Positions 25,710-34,115 of a stretch of 64,000 nucleotides of DNA are shown one piece after another; within the stretch, counting starts at the first letter, position 1; every line of letters starts with the position of its first letter. A program made the position numbers and the translations under genes. Origin of the DNA: Mangrovimicrobium sp048323675 (GTDB lineage Bacteria > Pseudomonadota > Gammaproteobacteria > Pseudomonadales > Halieaceae); NCBI RefSeq assembly GCF_048323675.1, contig NZ_JBLWFK010000003.1:124001-188000 (forward strand), written 5' to 3'. The notes below the pieces were generated by a model. That model had not been told where the DNA came from, did no database searches, and worked only from the letters and a program-made list of their open reading frames with translations.

Positions 25710-27248
25710 TCAGTTAACCTGGCGCCCCTGCTCCGGCCAGAACTGCTTGCGCAATTCGCGTTTCAACACCTTGTTGGTCGCGCCTTTGGGCAACTCTGCA
25801 AAGAGCATTATCTGCCGGGGCTTCTTGTACCCCGCGATTTTGTCGTCCAGCCATTCCATCAGGGCGGCTTCAGAGAATTCCGAACCACTGGCGGGTACGA
25901 TGCAGGCGGTGACGATTTCGCCCCAGCGGTCGCTGGGCGCGCCCACCACCGCGACTTCGCTGATGCCGTGGTAGCTGTCCAGGACGCGTTCGACCTCTGA
26001 AGGGTATACGTTCAGGCCTCCCGATATTATCAGGTCGCGCTTGCGGTCGCGCAGCGAGAGAAATCCCGCATCGTCGATAACACCGACATCGCCCGTCGCG
26101 TACCAACCGGGCTCGGGAAAGACTTCCGCCGTCGCTGCCGGGTTTTCCCAGTAGCCGGTCATCAGGTGATCGCCGTTCACGAACAGCTCACCCTCTGCGC
26201 CGGCGGGCAGGATGCGGCCCTGGTCATCGCGAATCTGGATCCCCGAGGCGAGCGCAGGCCGGCCGGCATACTCGGCAAGTACCGAGGGGTCGTCCAGGCC
26301 GATGTAATCATCCGGCGTCACCAGCGTAATCGGATGCGGCGCTTCACTGGTCCCGTACACCTGGGTAAGAATCGGGCCCAGTTGCTCCACGCAGCGGCCG
26401 AAAAGGTTGTTGGTAATGGGGGCGCCGCCGAAGGATATCTGTTGCATGCCCCTGACCCGCTCGACGGACTCCCGGCCACTTTCCAGGATCATCTGCAGCA
26501 TGGTGGGCACCAGGAAGGTATGCGTGCCGCCCCTTGCCTCGACAAGCTGCCCGAGTTCAGCCGGCTCGAACTTCTCCATGAGGATATTGCGCGCGCCGAC
26601 AGCGAGGAACGAAAGCACCTTGGAGCCACTGCCATGACTCAGAGGCCCGCAATGCACCATTGCCGAGTTACGCCCGATGCGCAGTTCGCTCGCCAGCATG
26701 TTCAACATGGCCGCCATCCGCCCCCCCTGGCTATGGGTGGCTCCCTTGGGCCTGCCGGTGGTGCCGCTGGTGTAAAGAATATAGGCGGGATCATCCGGTG
26801 AGACCGCACTGGCCGAGACAGCGGCCACTCCCCGGGCAAGCGCCTGCTCATAGTTACCCGCAAGCTCACCGACCCGCAGCAACTGCAATTCGCTCAGCGA
26901 GCTGTCTGCAATCTGTTCATACAGGCTGTCCGTGGTAACCAGTACGCTGGCGTTTGAGTGCTCGAGGATATAGCGGCACTCATCCGGACTCAGCCGCGTA
27001 CCGATGGAGACCCGCGTAACACCGGCGCGCATGCAGGCCAGGTCTACCTCGACCGCTTCAACCCGGTTGGGCAGCAGTATCGCAACGGGTCGCGCCAGGC
27101 TCGCGCCCATGCCCAGGAGCGCATTGGCGAGGCGTCCGCTGCGCTCACGCAATTGTCCATAGGTAATTGCTCTCTGACTGTCCTCAACTGCCACCTGCCC
27201 GGTATACATGGGCAGCAACCGCTCGATAAATTGTTGCGTTGTTATCAC
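25710..27248 (-). CDS. Acyl-CoA synthetase (AMP-dependent ligase)
   Basis: The frame extends upstream, but the domain starts with ITTQQFIERLLPMYTGQVAVED, so a GTG at 27248 is chosen, giving 512 residues, normal for this family. Motifs are YILYTSGTTGRPKG near residue 175, VYGTSEAPHP near 290, GDVGVIDDAGFLSLRDRKRD near 385 and the C-terminal lysine in ATNKVLKRELRKQFW, where the usual Thr-Gly-Lys is Thr-Asn-Lys. It activates a carboxylic acid with ATP and CoA. It lies downstream of the B12-binding mutase subunit on the same strand and may supply an acyl-CoA for that enzyme; the 298-base gap leaves cotranscription uncertain. Confidence 0.87.
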   Translation of the reverse strand: MITTQQFIERLLPMYTGQVAVEDSQRAITYGQLRERSGRLANALLGMGASLARPVAILLPNRVEAVEVDLACMRAGVTRVSIGTRLSPDECRYILEHSNASVLVTTDSLYEQIADSSLSELQLLRVGELAGNYEQALARGVAAVSASAVSPDDPAYILYTSGTTGRPKGATHSQGGRMAAMLNMLASELRIGRNSAMVHCGPLSHGSGSKVLSFLAVGARNILMEKFEPAELGQLVEARGGTHTFLVPTMLQMILESGRESVERVRGMQQISFGGAPITNNLFGRCVEQLGPILTQVYGTSEAPHPITLVTPDDYIGLDDPSVLAEYAGRPALASGIQIRDDQGRILPAGAEGELFVNGDHLMTGYWENPAATAEVFPEPGWYATGDVGVIDDAGFLSLRDRKRDLIISGGLNVYPSEVERVLDSYHGISEVAVVGAPSDRWGEIVTACIVPASGSEFSEAALMEWLDDKIAGYKKPRQIMLFAELPKGATNKVLKRELRKQFWPEQGRQVN

Positions 27249-27546
27249 GTCTGTCTCACTTGTGTCTTTATCGGGGCCGGTCGTGAAGCGCGCAAGAAAA
27301 CCTTGCCGAATTCGATCCCCGGCCATCGGGAATGGTCCAACCTGGTGTTGCCCTCGACCACCGTCGACCGGAGGCTTGCCCGGACGCGTTTTCCGCCTGG
27401 CCGCGACTTGCTTGTGCAAATGGCTGTTCTGCGTTCGTGACCTGCGCCGGTGTGCCTCGAAGTGAACCGGGAATCAGCCACTCGAAACGAGTTCCCCTCC
27501 AGGGGAAGTACAAAGCCCGAAAAAACGCTGGCGTCGGATACCGGCC
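27249..27546. other. Intergenic region, no gene seen
   Basis: A 298-base stretch between the acyl-CoA ligase start and the stop of the B12-binding protein. Short frames on both strands have no family character. No clear hairpin terminator or promoter was recognised. A longer N-terminus of the ligase could use part of it. Confidence 0.4.
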
Positions 27547-28107
27547 TTATCGCCCGGTGGCGCCGGACACCGGTGGCTGCCCGGCGGTGTCGCTCCTGGC
27601 GCGATGACTGTCAAGGGGTACGATATTCTCCGAACCGGTTGCCACGGCGGAGGTTTCACCCTGACCGTGTTCCGCATGTTCACCGCCGCGGGATACGGCG
27701 ACCAGTTCATCCAGTACCGTTGCGGTGAAGGCGGGATCAATACCGGTATCACCGGGATGGAACGCGCGATACACGCCGGCCTCTTTCAACGCAGCGGCGT
27801 CCTCCCGGGGAATGACCCCACCCACGACCAGCGGTACGTGGTTGCATCCAAGCGCATCGAGTTCCCTGCGAACCGATTGCGCCAGGCCCACGTGGGCGCC
27901 AGACAGGATAGACAGGCCGACGACCTCGACGTCGTTGGTCTTTGCTACACTGGCGACCTGAGCGGGTGTCTGCCGGATACCCAGGGCAATTACCTCAAAG
28001 CCTTCATCCCGCAGCATCCGGGCCAGTACCTTGACGCCCCTGTCATGACCATCCAGCCCGACTTTCGACACGAGAATTCTTCCGCGATTCCTGCTTCCAG
28101 AACTCAT
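27547..28107 (-). CDS. B12-binding small subunit of an acyl-CoA mutase
   Basis: The start is the ATG at 28107 because AAAGGAG lies nine bases ahead; the frame opens eight codons earlier without such a site. The 186-residue protein has the cobalamin-binding fold with the axial histidine in VGLDGHDRGVK (His21), LSILSGAH near residue 70 and VVGGVIP near 95. Separate small subunits of isobutyryl-CoA or 2-hydroxyisobutyryl-CoA mutases have about 135 residues; this one has an extra polar tail of about 50 residues with no known domain. The only large subunit in the window is at 42.1-43.7 kb, under the same operator motif, so the two are inferred to form one enzyme. Confidence 0.9.
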   Translation of the reverse strand: MSSGSRNRGRILVSKVGLDGHDRGVKVLARMLRDEGFEVIALGIRQTPAQVASVAKTNDVEVVGLSILSGAHVGLAQSVRRELDALGCNHVPLVVGGVIPREDAAALKEAGVYRAFHPGDTGIDPAFTATVLDELVAVSRGGEHAEHGQGETSAVATGSENIVPLDSHRARSDTAGQPPVSGATGR

Positions 28108-28140
28108 CTGCAACGCTCCTTTATGGCCCATTCGATTTAA

Positions 28141-28170
28141 TAAGTATACTCATGATATAGGGGTTTGCAA
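28141..28170 (-). promoter_or_regulatory. Promoter with MarR-type operator, B12 subunit gene
   Basis: TAAGTATACTCA at 28141-28152 is a near-perfect palindrome of the TGAGTATACTCA type. On the leftward strand it contains the -10 box TATACT (28143-28148), 16 bases from TTGCAA at 28165-28170 as -35. The ATG is 36 bases downstream. The same architecture is found before the ALDH operon and the TonB receptor. Confidence 0.62.
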
Positions 28171-28310
28171 GGACGAAAAGGCGCCTTGGCGAATCACCGA
28201 CTGTGGATCCGGAACCGGATAAACCCCGCATGGCCACGCACAATTATCCACACTCAACACCCGCCGGCCGTGGGACGAGCTTGTTGCGAGGGCTGAAGAG
28301 AGGTTTGCTG

Positions 28311-28335
28311 GCGAGCCGGAGAGATTCCGGCTCGC
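28311..28335. terminator. Perfect 10-bp hairpin after the P450 gene
   Basis: GCGAGCCGGA, loop of five bases, TCCGGCTCGC lies 29 bases beyond the stop of the leftward P450 gene. There is no T run after it, so it is a probable but not canonical end of the ALDH-AKR-GMC-P450 transcript. Confidence 0.45.
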
Positions 28336-28363
28336 GAACGCGAAGCGAAATTCCGCACAGCAA

Positions 28364-29593
28364 CTAGGTGCCAGTCTCCCACACCAATGGCAGGACCTGG
28401 TTGATCGTAGTGACACGGGAATTGATTTTCGGCTGGGCGCCGGGAGCAATACTGAATTCCGGAATCCGGTTGAGCCATTCCTCAAGAAACACGCGCAGTT
28501 CAGTGCGCGCGAGCAGGGCTCCCAGGCAGCGGTGGACCTTGCCGCCGAACGCCACATTGGAGGACAGTTGTTCCCGGGTAAAGTCTACCCGGAACGGGTC
28601 TTCGAACTTCTCTTCGTCGACATTGTGCAGCACCAGGGGCACCGCCATCATATCGCCCTCGCGCATCTCGACACCGCGCAGGTTCAGGTCGACGCGAACT
28701 TCCCGGGTGAGCGTGGTATGCGCGTAACGTCGCAGCAACTCCTCGACCGCATTGGGAATGAGATCGGGATTGTCACGAATTTCGCGTCGCTGCTCCGGGT
28801 GGCGCGCCAGGTGCTGGACAAAGAAACCCAGCATGCCCGAAACCGTATCGAGGCCCGCGATCAGCAGCAGTCCAAGCACCCCAAGAAGTTCTTCCTCATT
28901 GAGCTTGCGGCCGTCGATTTCCGCACGACAGAGTTTTGCGACAATGTCGTCCTCCGGACCGTCACGGCGTTCCTCGATCAGTTTCAGGGAGTAGTCGTCC
29001 ATTTCAGCGTAGCCTTCCAGTCGCTGGTCCGGATATTTCGGGCGACTGATTTTCTCGGCGATCGCCAGCAGCGGCTTGCGGTCTTCCTCGGGGATGCTCA
29101 TGATCGCCATGAACATGCGTATGGGCAGGTGCTGGGCGAAGTCTATGACGAATTCGCATTGCCCACGGGGCTTGAAACCCTCGATCAGCTCAATCGCCAG
29201 TTCCTGTACCGCGTCACGCCCGGCCGCGACAATCTGCTTGGTCAGCAACCCCGCCAGCAAATGGCGGAAGGGAACACTATCAGGCGGATCCTGTTGGAAC
29301 GGGCGGAATATCCGCGCCGGGTTCAGGTGTTTGGGAAGCCCGACATAACGATTGGAAAAGTGGTCGGAATTGTCGATCACTTCCTCGATGATCGAGGCGC
29401 GCGTGATTACCCAGTGACCACCGTTATAGGGGCTCCAGAATATTTCCGGCATCCCCTCGGCACGCACCTGCCGGTAGAGGTTCTGCGGGACGTCCCACTC
29501 GTTGGCGGGGTAACCGTACATGTCAAAATCACGCACCAGTTCCCGGGGTACGTGGGGCGGCACAGTTTTTTCCATTATTGTCTCTTCAGGCAT
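28364..29593 (-). CDS. Cytochrome P450, P450cam-like
   Basis: A 409-residue class I P450. The I-helix AGLDTVSG (246-253) has Asp-Thr as in P450cam and linalool or cineole hydroxylases rather than the common AGxxTT. E285/R288 form ExxR, and the haem loop FGGKVHRCLG places the Cys at 356. The N-terminal RDFDMYGYP and LPIRMFMAIMSIP also resemble CYP101-like monoterpene hydroxylases. AGGGAGAG precedes the ATG. It is the last gene of the ALDH-AKR-GMC-P450 operon, which would convert a methyl group to alcohol, aldehyde and acid. A terpenoid-like substrate is inference. No redox partner gene is nearby. Confidence 0.9.
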   Translation of the reverse strand: MPEETIMEKTVPPHVPRELVRDFDMYGYPANEWDVPQNLYRQVRAEGMPEIFWSPYNGGHWVITRASIIEEVIDNSDHFSNRYVGLPKHLNPARIFRPFQQDPPDSVPFRHLLAGLLTKQIVAAGRDAVQELAIELIEGFKPRGQCEFVIDFAQHLPIRMFMAIMSIPEEDRKPLLAIAEKISRPKYPDQRLEGYAEMDDYSLKLIEERRDGPEDDIVAKLCRAEIDGRKLNEEELLGVLGLLLIAGLDTVSGMLGFFVQHLARHPEQRREIRDNPDLIPNAVEELLRRYAHTTLTREVRVDLNLRGVEMREGDMMAVPLVLHNVDEEKFEDPFRVDFTREQLSSNVAFGGKVHRCLGALLARTELRVFLEEWLNRIPEFSIAPGAQPKINSRVTTINQVLPLVWETGT

Positions 29594-29685
29594 GGTCTTG
29601 CTCTCCCTGGATGCTTTTCATGTAGACGTTTTCGACGACGTTTCGCCCTGGCCCGGGAACCCGGCCCGGCCAGGAACACGCTCCC

Positions 29686-31284
29686 TCATCGAAGTATAAA
29701 ATCGGCCGCGCGCTCCCCGATCATCATCACCGGCGCGTTGGTATTGCCATTCATCAAGGTGGGCATTACCGAGGCATCGGCGATACGCAGGTTTTCGACC
29801 CCCCAGACCCGGAGTTGCGAATCAACCACTGAACTTCCGGGTGCGCTTCCCATCCTGCAACTTCCCGCCACGTGAAACTGGTTGGTCGCCCGTTCACGTA
29901 CCGCGTCGCGAAGCGCCTGCGCGCCGCTTATCCCGGAGCCCGGCAGGATCTCTTCACTGACCACCGCGGCGAGCGCAGGCTGCGAGGCGATGTCACGGAC
30001 TTTCCGGATACCGCTCACCAGACACTCGAGATCGGACTCGACGTCGAGGTAGTTGGGGTCTATCAGCGGCAGGGCATCCGGATCGGCAGAACGCAGCCTG
30101 ATCTCGCCCCGGCTGCGCGGCGTTCCATGGCTGACAAAAAAGGTAAAGCCATGTTGCCTGGGCAACAGCGCCCGCCAGCCTTTGCCGGCGAGTCCAACCA
30201 CGGCGGGCGGCGCAAACAACTGCAGGTCGGGAAAGGCCTGGCTATCGTCGCTCTTGAAAAACCCACCCGCCGGGGCCGATCCTTCCGCGAAAAATCCCTT
30301 GCTTTCCCGGATATAGCGCAGCACTTCGAGCGCAGCATTCCAGGGAGAAAAGTAACGGTAGGCGGTGATCGGCTTATTGGTCGCAAAGGCCAGCTTGAAA
30401 CACAGGTGATTTTGCAGGTTCTGCCCCACGTGGGGCTGGTCCAGGTGTACGCGAATACCCAGGCGATCCAGGTGTTCCGCCGGGCCTATTCCGGAAAGCA
30501 TCAACAACTTGGGTGTATTAACCGCCCCGCTCGCCAGAATGACCTCACCGTTAACGCGCGCAACAAAGACCTCGCCGCAGTGGCGATAGCGAACGCCGGT
30601 GACACGCCCGCCCTCCATTTCAAGGGAAAGCGCCAACGCGCCGGTATGCGTGGTTATACAGCGAGGATCTGCCGGACGCAGGAACGCACGGGAGCTGCTC
30701 GAACGCCTGCCCTTGCCGATGGTGAAATCGTAGTACCCGAAGCCTTCGGAGTCCGCGGCACAGAAATCGTCAACCTGGGGATAACCGGCTTCACTCGCCG
30801 CGTCCAGAATCAGTTCACATACTGGCAGGCTGGAGCGACCCCTGCTGACCTGCACGGGCCCCTGGTCGCCGTGCCATCGGTCGCGGCCGCGCTCGCTGGT
30901 TTCCAGATTTCTGAAAAAAGGCAGTACGTCCTCATAGCCCCAGCCTTCGCAGCCGGCATCGCGCCAGTTGTCGTATTCCCGGGAGAATCCGCGGGTATAG
31001 ACCATGCCATTTATCGAACTGCCGCCACCGAGTACGCGGCCCTGGGAAAGGTACAGGCGTCGGTTGCCCAGCGCTGCCTGCGGTTCGGTCTCATAACTCC
31101 AGTTGAAGCGCCTGGCCGAAGCTCCGAAGGCGCCCGCCCCGGGGACTGATAACAGCGGTGAGCGGTCGCCGGGACCTGCCTCCAGCAGCAATACGCTCCT
31201 GCCCTGCCCGGCCAGACGCCCGGCCACGACGCAGCCGCCGGAGCCCCCCCCGACCACGATATAGTCGTATTCCGCCGCTGTCAC
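29686..31284 (-). CDS. GMC-family FAD-dependent alcohol dehydrogenase/oxidase
   Basis: A 532-residue glucose-methanol-choline oxidoreductase. The FAD dinucleotide fold DYIVVGGGSGGCVVAGRL is at the N-terminus, GRVLGGGSSINGMVYTRG near residue 85, and the C-terminal active site has His in FHVAGSCRMG near 465 and Asn in MNGNTNAPVMMIGERAAD near 510. It resembles choline, alkanol and polyethylene-glycol dehydrogenases and would oxidise a primary alcohol to an aldehyde. The start is GTG at 31284 with GGAAAGG close upstream, 19 bases after the aldo/keto reductase stop. It fits as the step after P450 hydroxylation. Confidence 0.9.
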   Translation of the reverse strand: MTAAEYDYIVVGGGSGGCVVAGRLAGQGRSVLLLEAGPGDRSPLLSVPGAGAFGASARRFNWSYETEPQAALGNRRLYLSQGRVLGGGSSINGMVYTRGFSREYDNWRDAGCEGWGYEDVLPFFRNLETSERGRDRWHGDQGPVQVSRGRSSLPVCELILDAASEAGYPQVDDFCAADSEGFGYYDFTIGKGRRSSSSRAFLRPADPRCITTHTGALALSLEMEGGRVTGVRYRHCGEVFVARVNGEVILASGAVNTPKLLMLSGIGPAEHLDRLGIRVHLDQPHVGQNLQNHLCFKLAFATNKPITAYRYFSPWNAALEVLRYIRESKGFFAEGSAPAGGFFKSDDSQAFPDLQLFAPPAVVGLAGKGWRALLPRQHGFTFFVSHGTPRSRGEIRLRSADPDALPLIDPNYLDVESDLECLVSGIRKVRDIASQPALAAVVSEEILPGSGISGAQALRDAVRERATNQFHVAGSCRMGSAPGSSVVDSQLRVWGVENLRIADASVMPTLMNGNTNAPVMMIGERAADFILR

Positions 31285-31303
31285 AACAGCCTTTCCAGCG
31301 CGA

Positions 31304-32335
31304 TCAAACGTAGGGTAGCCGGGAATCGGCGGAACCGCGCACCGACCAGATGCCGTAGTCCATGACCGGCTCGGCTGCCGCTGAAATCAGCGCGATGTCC
31401 TCCGCCTCCAGCTGGATTTCCGCGGCCTTGACGTTCTGCTCGACCTGCTCTGGACTGCGGGCGCCAAACAGCACGGTGCTGGCACCTTTCTGGCGCATTA
31501 CCCAGGCCAGTGCGCACTGGGCCACGGTAGCTTCCCTGCGCCCGGCAACGATTCGCAGCGCATCGACCACATCAAACAACTGGTCGCGGCCGATCACTGC
31601 AGGCACATTGCCTCCGGTGCGCCCTTCCCCGGCGCCGCCGCCGTCACGGGTGTATTTTCCGGAAAGCAGTCCGCCCAGCAACGGTCCCCAAACCATGATG
31701 CCCAGTTCCTGGTCGAGCGCCAGGGGAATCAGCTCCCGCTCTATGCCGCGAGTCGCCGCGGACCATTGGGCTTCCACCACCTGGAAGCGCTCGAGGTGTT
31801 CTTCCGCCGAGATTTTCAGCCCCTTCATGACCTGCCAGGAGGCGAAGTTGGAACAGCCGATGTACCGCACCTTACCGCTGCGGACCATCGCATCGAGTGT
31901 TCTCACGGTTTCTTCCAGCGGGGTCGCGGCGTCAAACAGGTGGATCATATAGACATCCACATAGTCGGTGTCCAGGCGCCGCAAGGTGGCCTCCAGAGCC
32001 CGCATCAGGTAGCCGCGAGAGCCGCCCATGCCATTTGGGCCCTGTTGCATCTGTAGCCCGCCCTTGGCAGCAATCACCATATCAGCACGGTTGATAGCGA
32101 GGTTCTTGAGGCCCTGGGCTACCCGCTCTTCCGACTCGCCATCGGCATAGCGGTCTGCCGTATCGATGAAGTTGATTCCCGCCTCAAACGCCGCAGCCAT
32201 CACGGCATCGGTTGCGGCCTGGTCGAGTCCGCCAAAGGTCTTCCACCAATCGGACTTGGCGCCGCCGAAAGTATTGGTACCGAGGCACATCCCGGAGACT
32301 ATCAGTCCGGTTCGACCCAGTCGTTTGTATTGCAT
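31304..32335 (-). CDS. Aldo/keto reductase
   Basis: A 343-residue NADP-dependent (beta/alpha)8 barrel. The catalytic tetrad is visible: Asp in INFIDTADRY (near residue 58) with Tyr five residues on, Lys in VIAAKGG (near 90) and His in YMIHLFDAATP (near 132). The C-terminal STVLFGARSPEQVEQN binds NADP phosphate. It would interconvert an aldehyde or ketone and an alcohol. Its place between ALDH and GMC genes suggests work on the same intermediate, possibly reducing a toxic aldehyde. It begins about 105 bases after the ALDH stop. Confidence 0.88.
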   Translation of the reverse strand: MQYKRLGRTGLIVSGMCLGTNTFGGAKSDWWKTFGGLDQAATDAVMAAAFEAGINFIDTADRYADGESEERVAQGLKNLAINRADMVIAAKGGLQMQQGPNGMGGSRGYLMRALEATLRRLDTDYVDVYMIHLFDAATPLEETVRTLDAMVRSGKVRYIGCSNFASWQVMKGLKISAEEHLERFQVVEAQWSAATRGIERELIPLALDQELGIMVWGPLLGGLLSGKYTRDGGGAGEGRTGGNVPAVIGRDQLFDVVDALRIVAGRREATVAQCALAWVMRQKGASTVLFGARSPEQVEQNVKAAEIQLEAEDIALISAAAEPVMDYGIWSVRGSADSRLPYV

Positions 32336-32439
32336 GCGGTTTCCTCCAGGTACGGGTAATTATTGTTCCCGCAGCCAGAGCCCCCGCTCTGCGGCACGCG
32401 GTCGCCCAGCGGGGTAATGCTCTGGCCAGCGGGTGTCGT

Positions 32440-33876
32440 CTAGATTTCGAGCTGGGTGACCAGGCGGGTGTGCAGGTACGCCTCCAGGCCTTCGACTCCC
32501 CCCTCACTGCCTATGCCGGAATACTTGATACCGCCGAACGGTGTTTCGGGGAAGGCAATGAAACTGCTGTTGATCCCCAGCATGCCGCTTTCCATGTCCC
32601 GGGTCAGCCTCAGTGCCGTTGTCGCATCACTGGTGTAGGCGTAGGCAGCAAGCCCGTAATCGAGGCGGTTTGCCTTTTCGAGAACCTCGTCGTAGGTCTT
32701 GAACGAATTGATCGGGACGACAGGCCCAAAGACTTCCTCACGCATCAGGCTGGCCTCCTCGGGAACGTTCCTGAAGACCGTGGGCTGGAAAAAGCTACCG
32801 CAATCCCCAATTCGCTTTCCGCCGCAGAGTAACTCAGCCCCCCGGGCAAGGGCATCCTCGACGATAGATTCCATGGCGTGAACCCGCCGCTTTGCTATCA
32901 ATGGCCCCATTTGCACTCCTTCCTCAAGGCCATTGCCAACCTTCAGGCTCTCTGCATAGCTCACGAATCCCTCAACGAATCGATCAAACAGCCCTTCCTG
33001 GACATAGATCCGACCAACAGACGTGCAAATCTGGCCGGCGTTGCGAAACTTCTGGATGGCCAGCGACTGCAGTGCATTATCGAAGTTGGCGTCATCGAAG
33101 ACAATCGACGGAGAGTGTCCACCGAGTTCCATGGTAGTGTGCTTCATGGTCTCCGCGGCCAGTTTCTGCAGGTGAATGCCGACCGCCGTACTCCCGGTGA
33201 AAGCAACCTTGCGAATGACCGGCGATCGCAGCAGATGTTCGGAGACTTCGCCCGGGATACCAAATACCAGATTGAGTACGCCGGGGGGAAGACCCGCCTT
33301 CTCAAAGGCGCGTACGATCTCAACAGAGGTTCCGGGGGTTTCTTCACTGGCCTTGATGACGATCGAACAGCCCGCGGCGAGTGCCGCGGCGATCTTGCGA
33401 ATGACATTGACCCCGGGGAAGTTCCAGGCCACAAAGGACGCAACGGGGCCTACAGGGTCTTTGAGTACCAGCTGTTGCATACCCGCTGCGCGCGAAGGTA
33501 CCACCCTGCCATAGGCGCGCTTGCCCTCCTCCCCATACCAGCGGATTATGTTGATGACAAAATCCATCTCGCCACGGGATTCGGCCAGGGTCTTTCCCAT
33601 CTCAAGGGTAAGAATCCTGGAAATGTGTTCCTTTTGTTCCTCGATGATAGCCGCCGCGCCTTCCAGCACCTGCTGCCGCTCTACCGGCGTTTTTTGCCGC
33701 CAGAGCTGGAATCCTGACCGAGCGGCCTCCAGGGCCATATCGAGGTCTGCTGTACTGGCGTGGGGTACATGCCCCAGCACCTCATCGGTGGCGGGGTTTA
33801 TCACGTCACTCCCCGCACCCGAAGTACCGGAAGTCCACTCTCCCCCGATGAAGAGCCTTAAATCTGTGTATGTCAT
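32440..33876 (-). CDS. NAD(P)-dependent aldehyde dehydrogenase
   Basis: The start chosen is the ATG at 33876 (MTYTDLRLFIGGEW), giving 478 residues; a TTG seventeen codons upstream is possible but adds residues without family character. Motifs include VASFVAWNFPGVNV, FTGSTAVG near 225, the general-base Glu in MELGGHSPSIVF near 248 and the nucleophile Cys in NAGQICTSVGRI near 282. It resembles succinate-semialdehyde and related dehydrogenases. As first gene of the operon it lies 92 bases behind a promoter that holds the MarR-type palindrome. It would oxidise the aldehyde made by the GMC enzyme or by the ThDP decarboxylase to an acid. Confidence 0.9.
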   Translation of the reverse strand: MTYTDLRLFIGGEWTSGTSGAGSDVINPATDEVLGHVPHASTADLDMALEAARSGFQLWRQKTPVERQQVLEGAAAIIEEQKEHISRILTLEMGKTLAESRGEMDFVINIIRWYGEEGKRAYGRVVPSRAAGMQQLVLKDPVGPVASFVAWNFPGVNVIRKIAAALAAGCSIVIKASEETPGTSVEIVRAFEKAGLPPGVLNLVFGIPGEVSEHLLRSPVIRKVAFTGSTAVGIHLQKLAAETMKHTTMELGGHSPSIVFDDANFDNALQSLAIQKFRNAGQICTSVGRIYVQEGLFDRFVEGFVSYAESLKVGNGLEEGVQMGPLIAKRRVHAMESIVEDALARGAELLCGGKRIGDCGSFFQPTVFRNVPEEASLMREEVFGPVVPINSFKTYDEVLEKANRLDYGLAAYAYTSDATTALRLTRDMESGMLGINSSFIAFPETPFGGIKYSGIGSEGGVEGLEAYLHTRLVTQLEI

Positions 33877-33966
33877 ACGAAGTTCCGCGTCCCCGCCAAG
33901 TGTTATGGATAGCGATGTTTGCAGCAAGGCTTGCTATTGCGATTGGGGCTGATATCGCCAATTTAT

Positions 33967-33996
33967 TGAGTATACTTATCTATTGCCACGACGCAA
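33967..33996 (-). promoter_or_regulatory. Promoter with MarR-type operator, ALDH operon
   Basis: TGAGTATACTTA at 33967-33978 contains the leftward -10 TATACT (33969-33974). Sixteen bases upstream is TTGCGT (33991-33996) as a weak -35. The 16-base string ATTGAGTATACTTATC is identical to that before the thiolase gene at 39076. Confidence 0.6.
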
Positions 33997-34026
33997 GTCT
34001 CGTGCGCCGTACCTCAACGGGTATTC

Positions 34027-34053
34027 AAAAAAAAGGCGTCCGGAAAGACGCCT
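34027..34053 (-). terminator. Rho-independent terminator of the TonB receptor gene
   Basis: Read leftward, AGGCGTC, a six-base loop and GACGCCT are followed by eight Ts. It lies about 60 bases after the receptor stop. The second 795-residue receptor has a terminator of the same design at 60373. Confidence 0.88.
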
Positions 34054-34115
34054 GAAATGGCTTGCCGGCCTGCCACAGAGGGTTAAACCGGCTTGCCTCG
34101 CACTACACGATGTTA

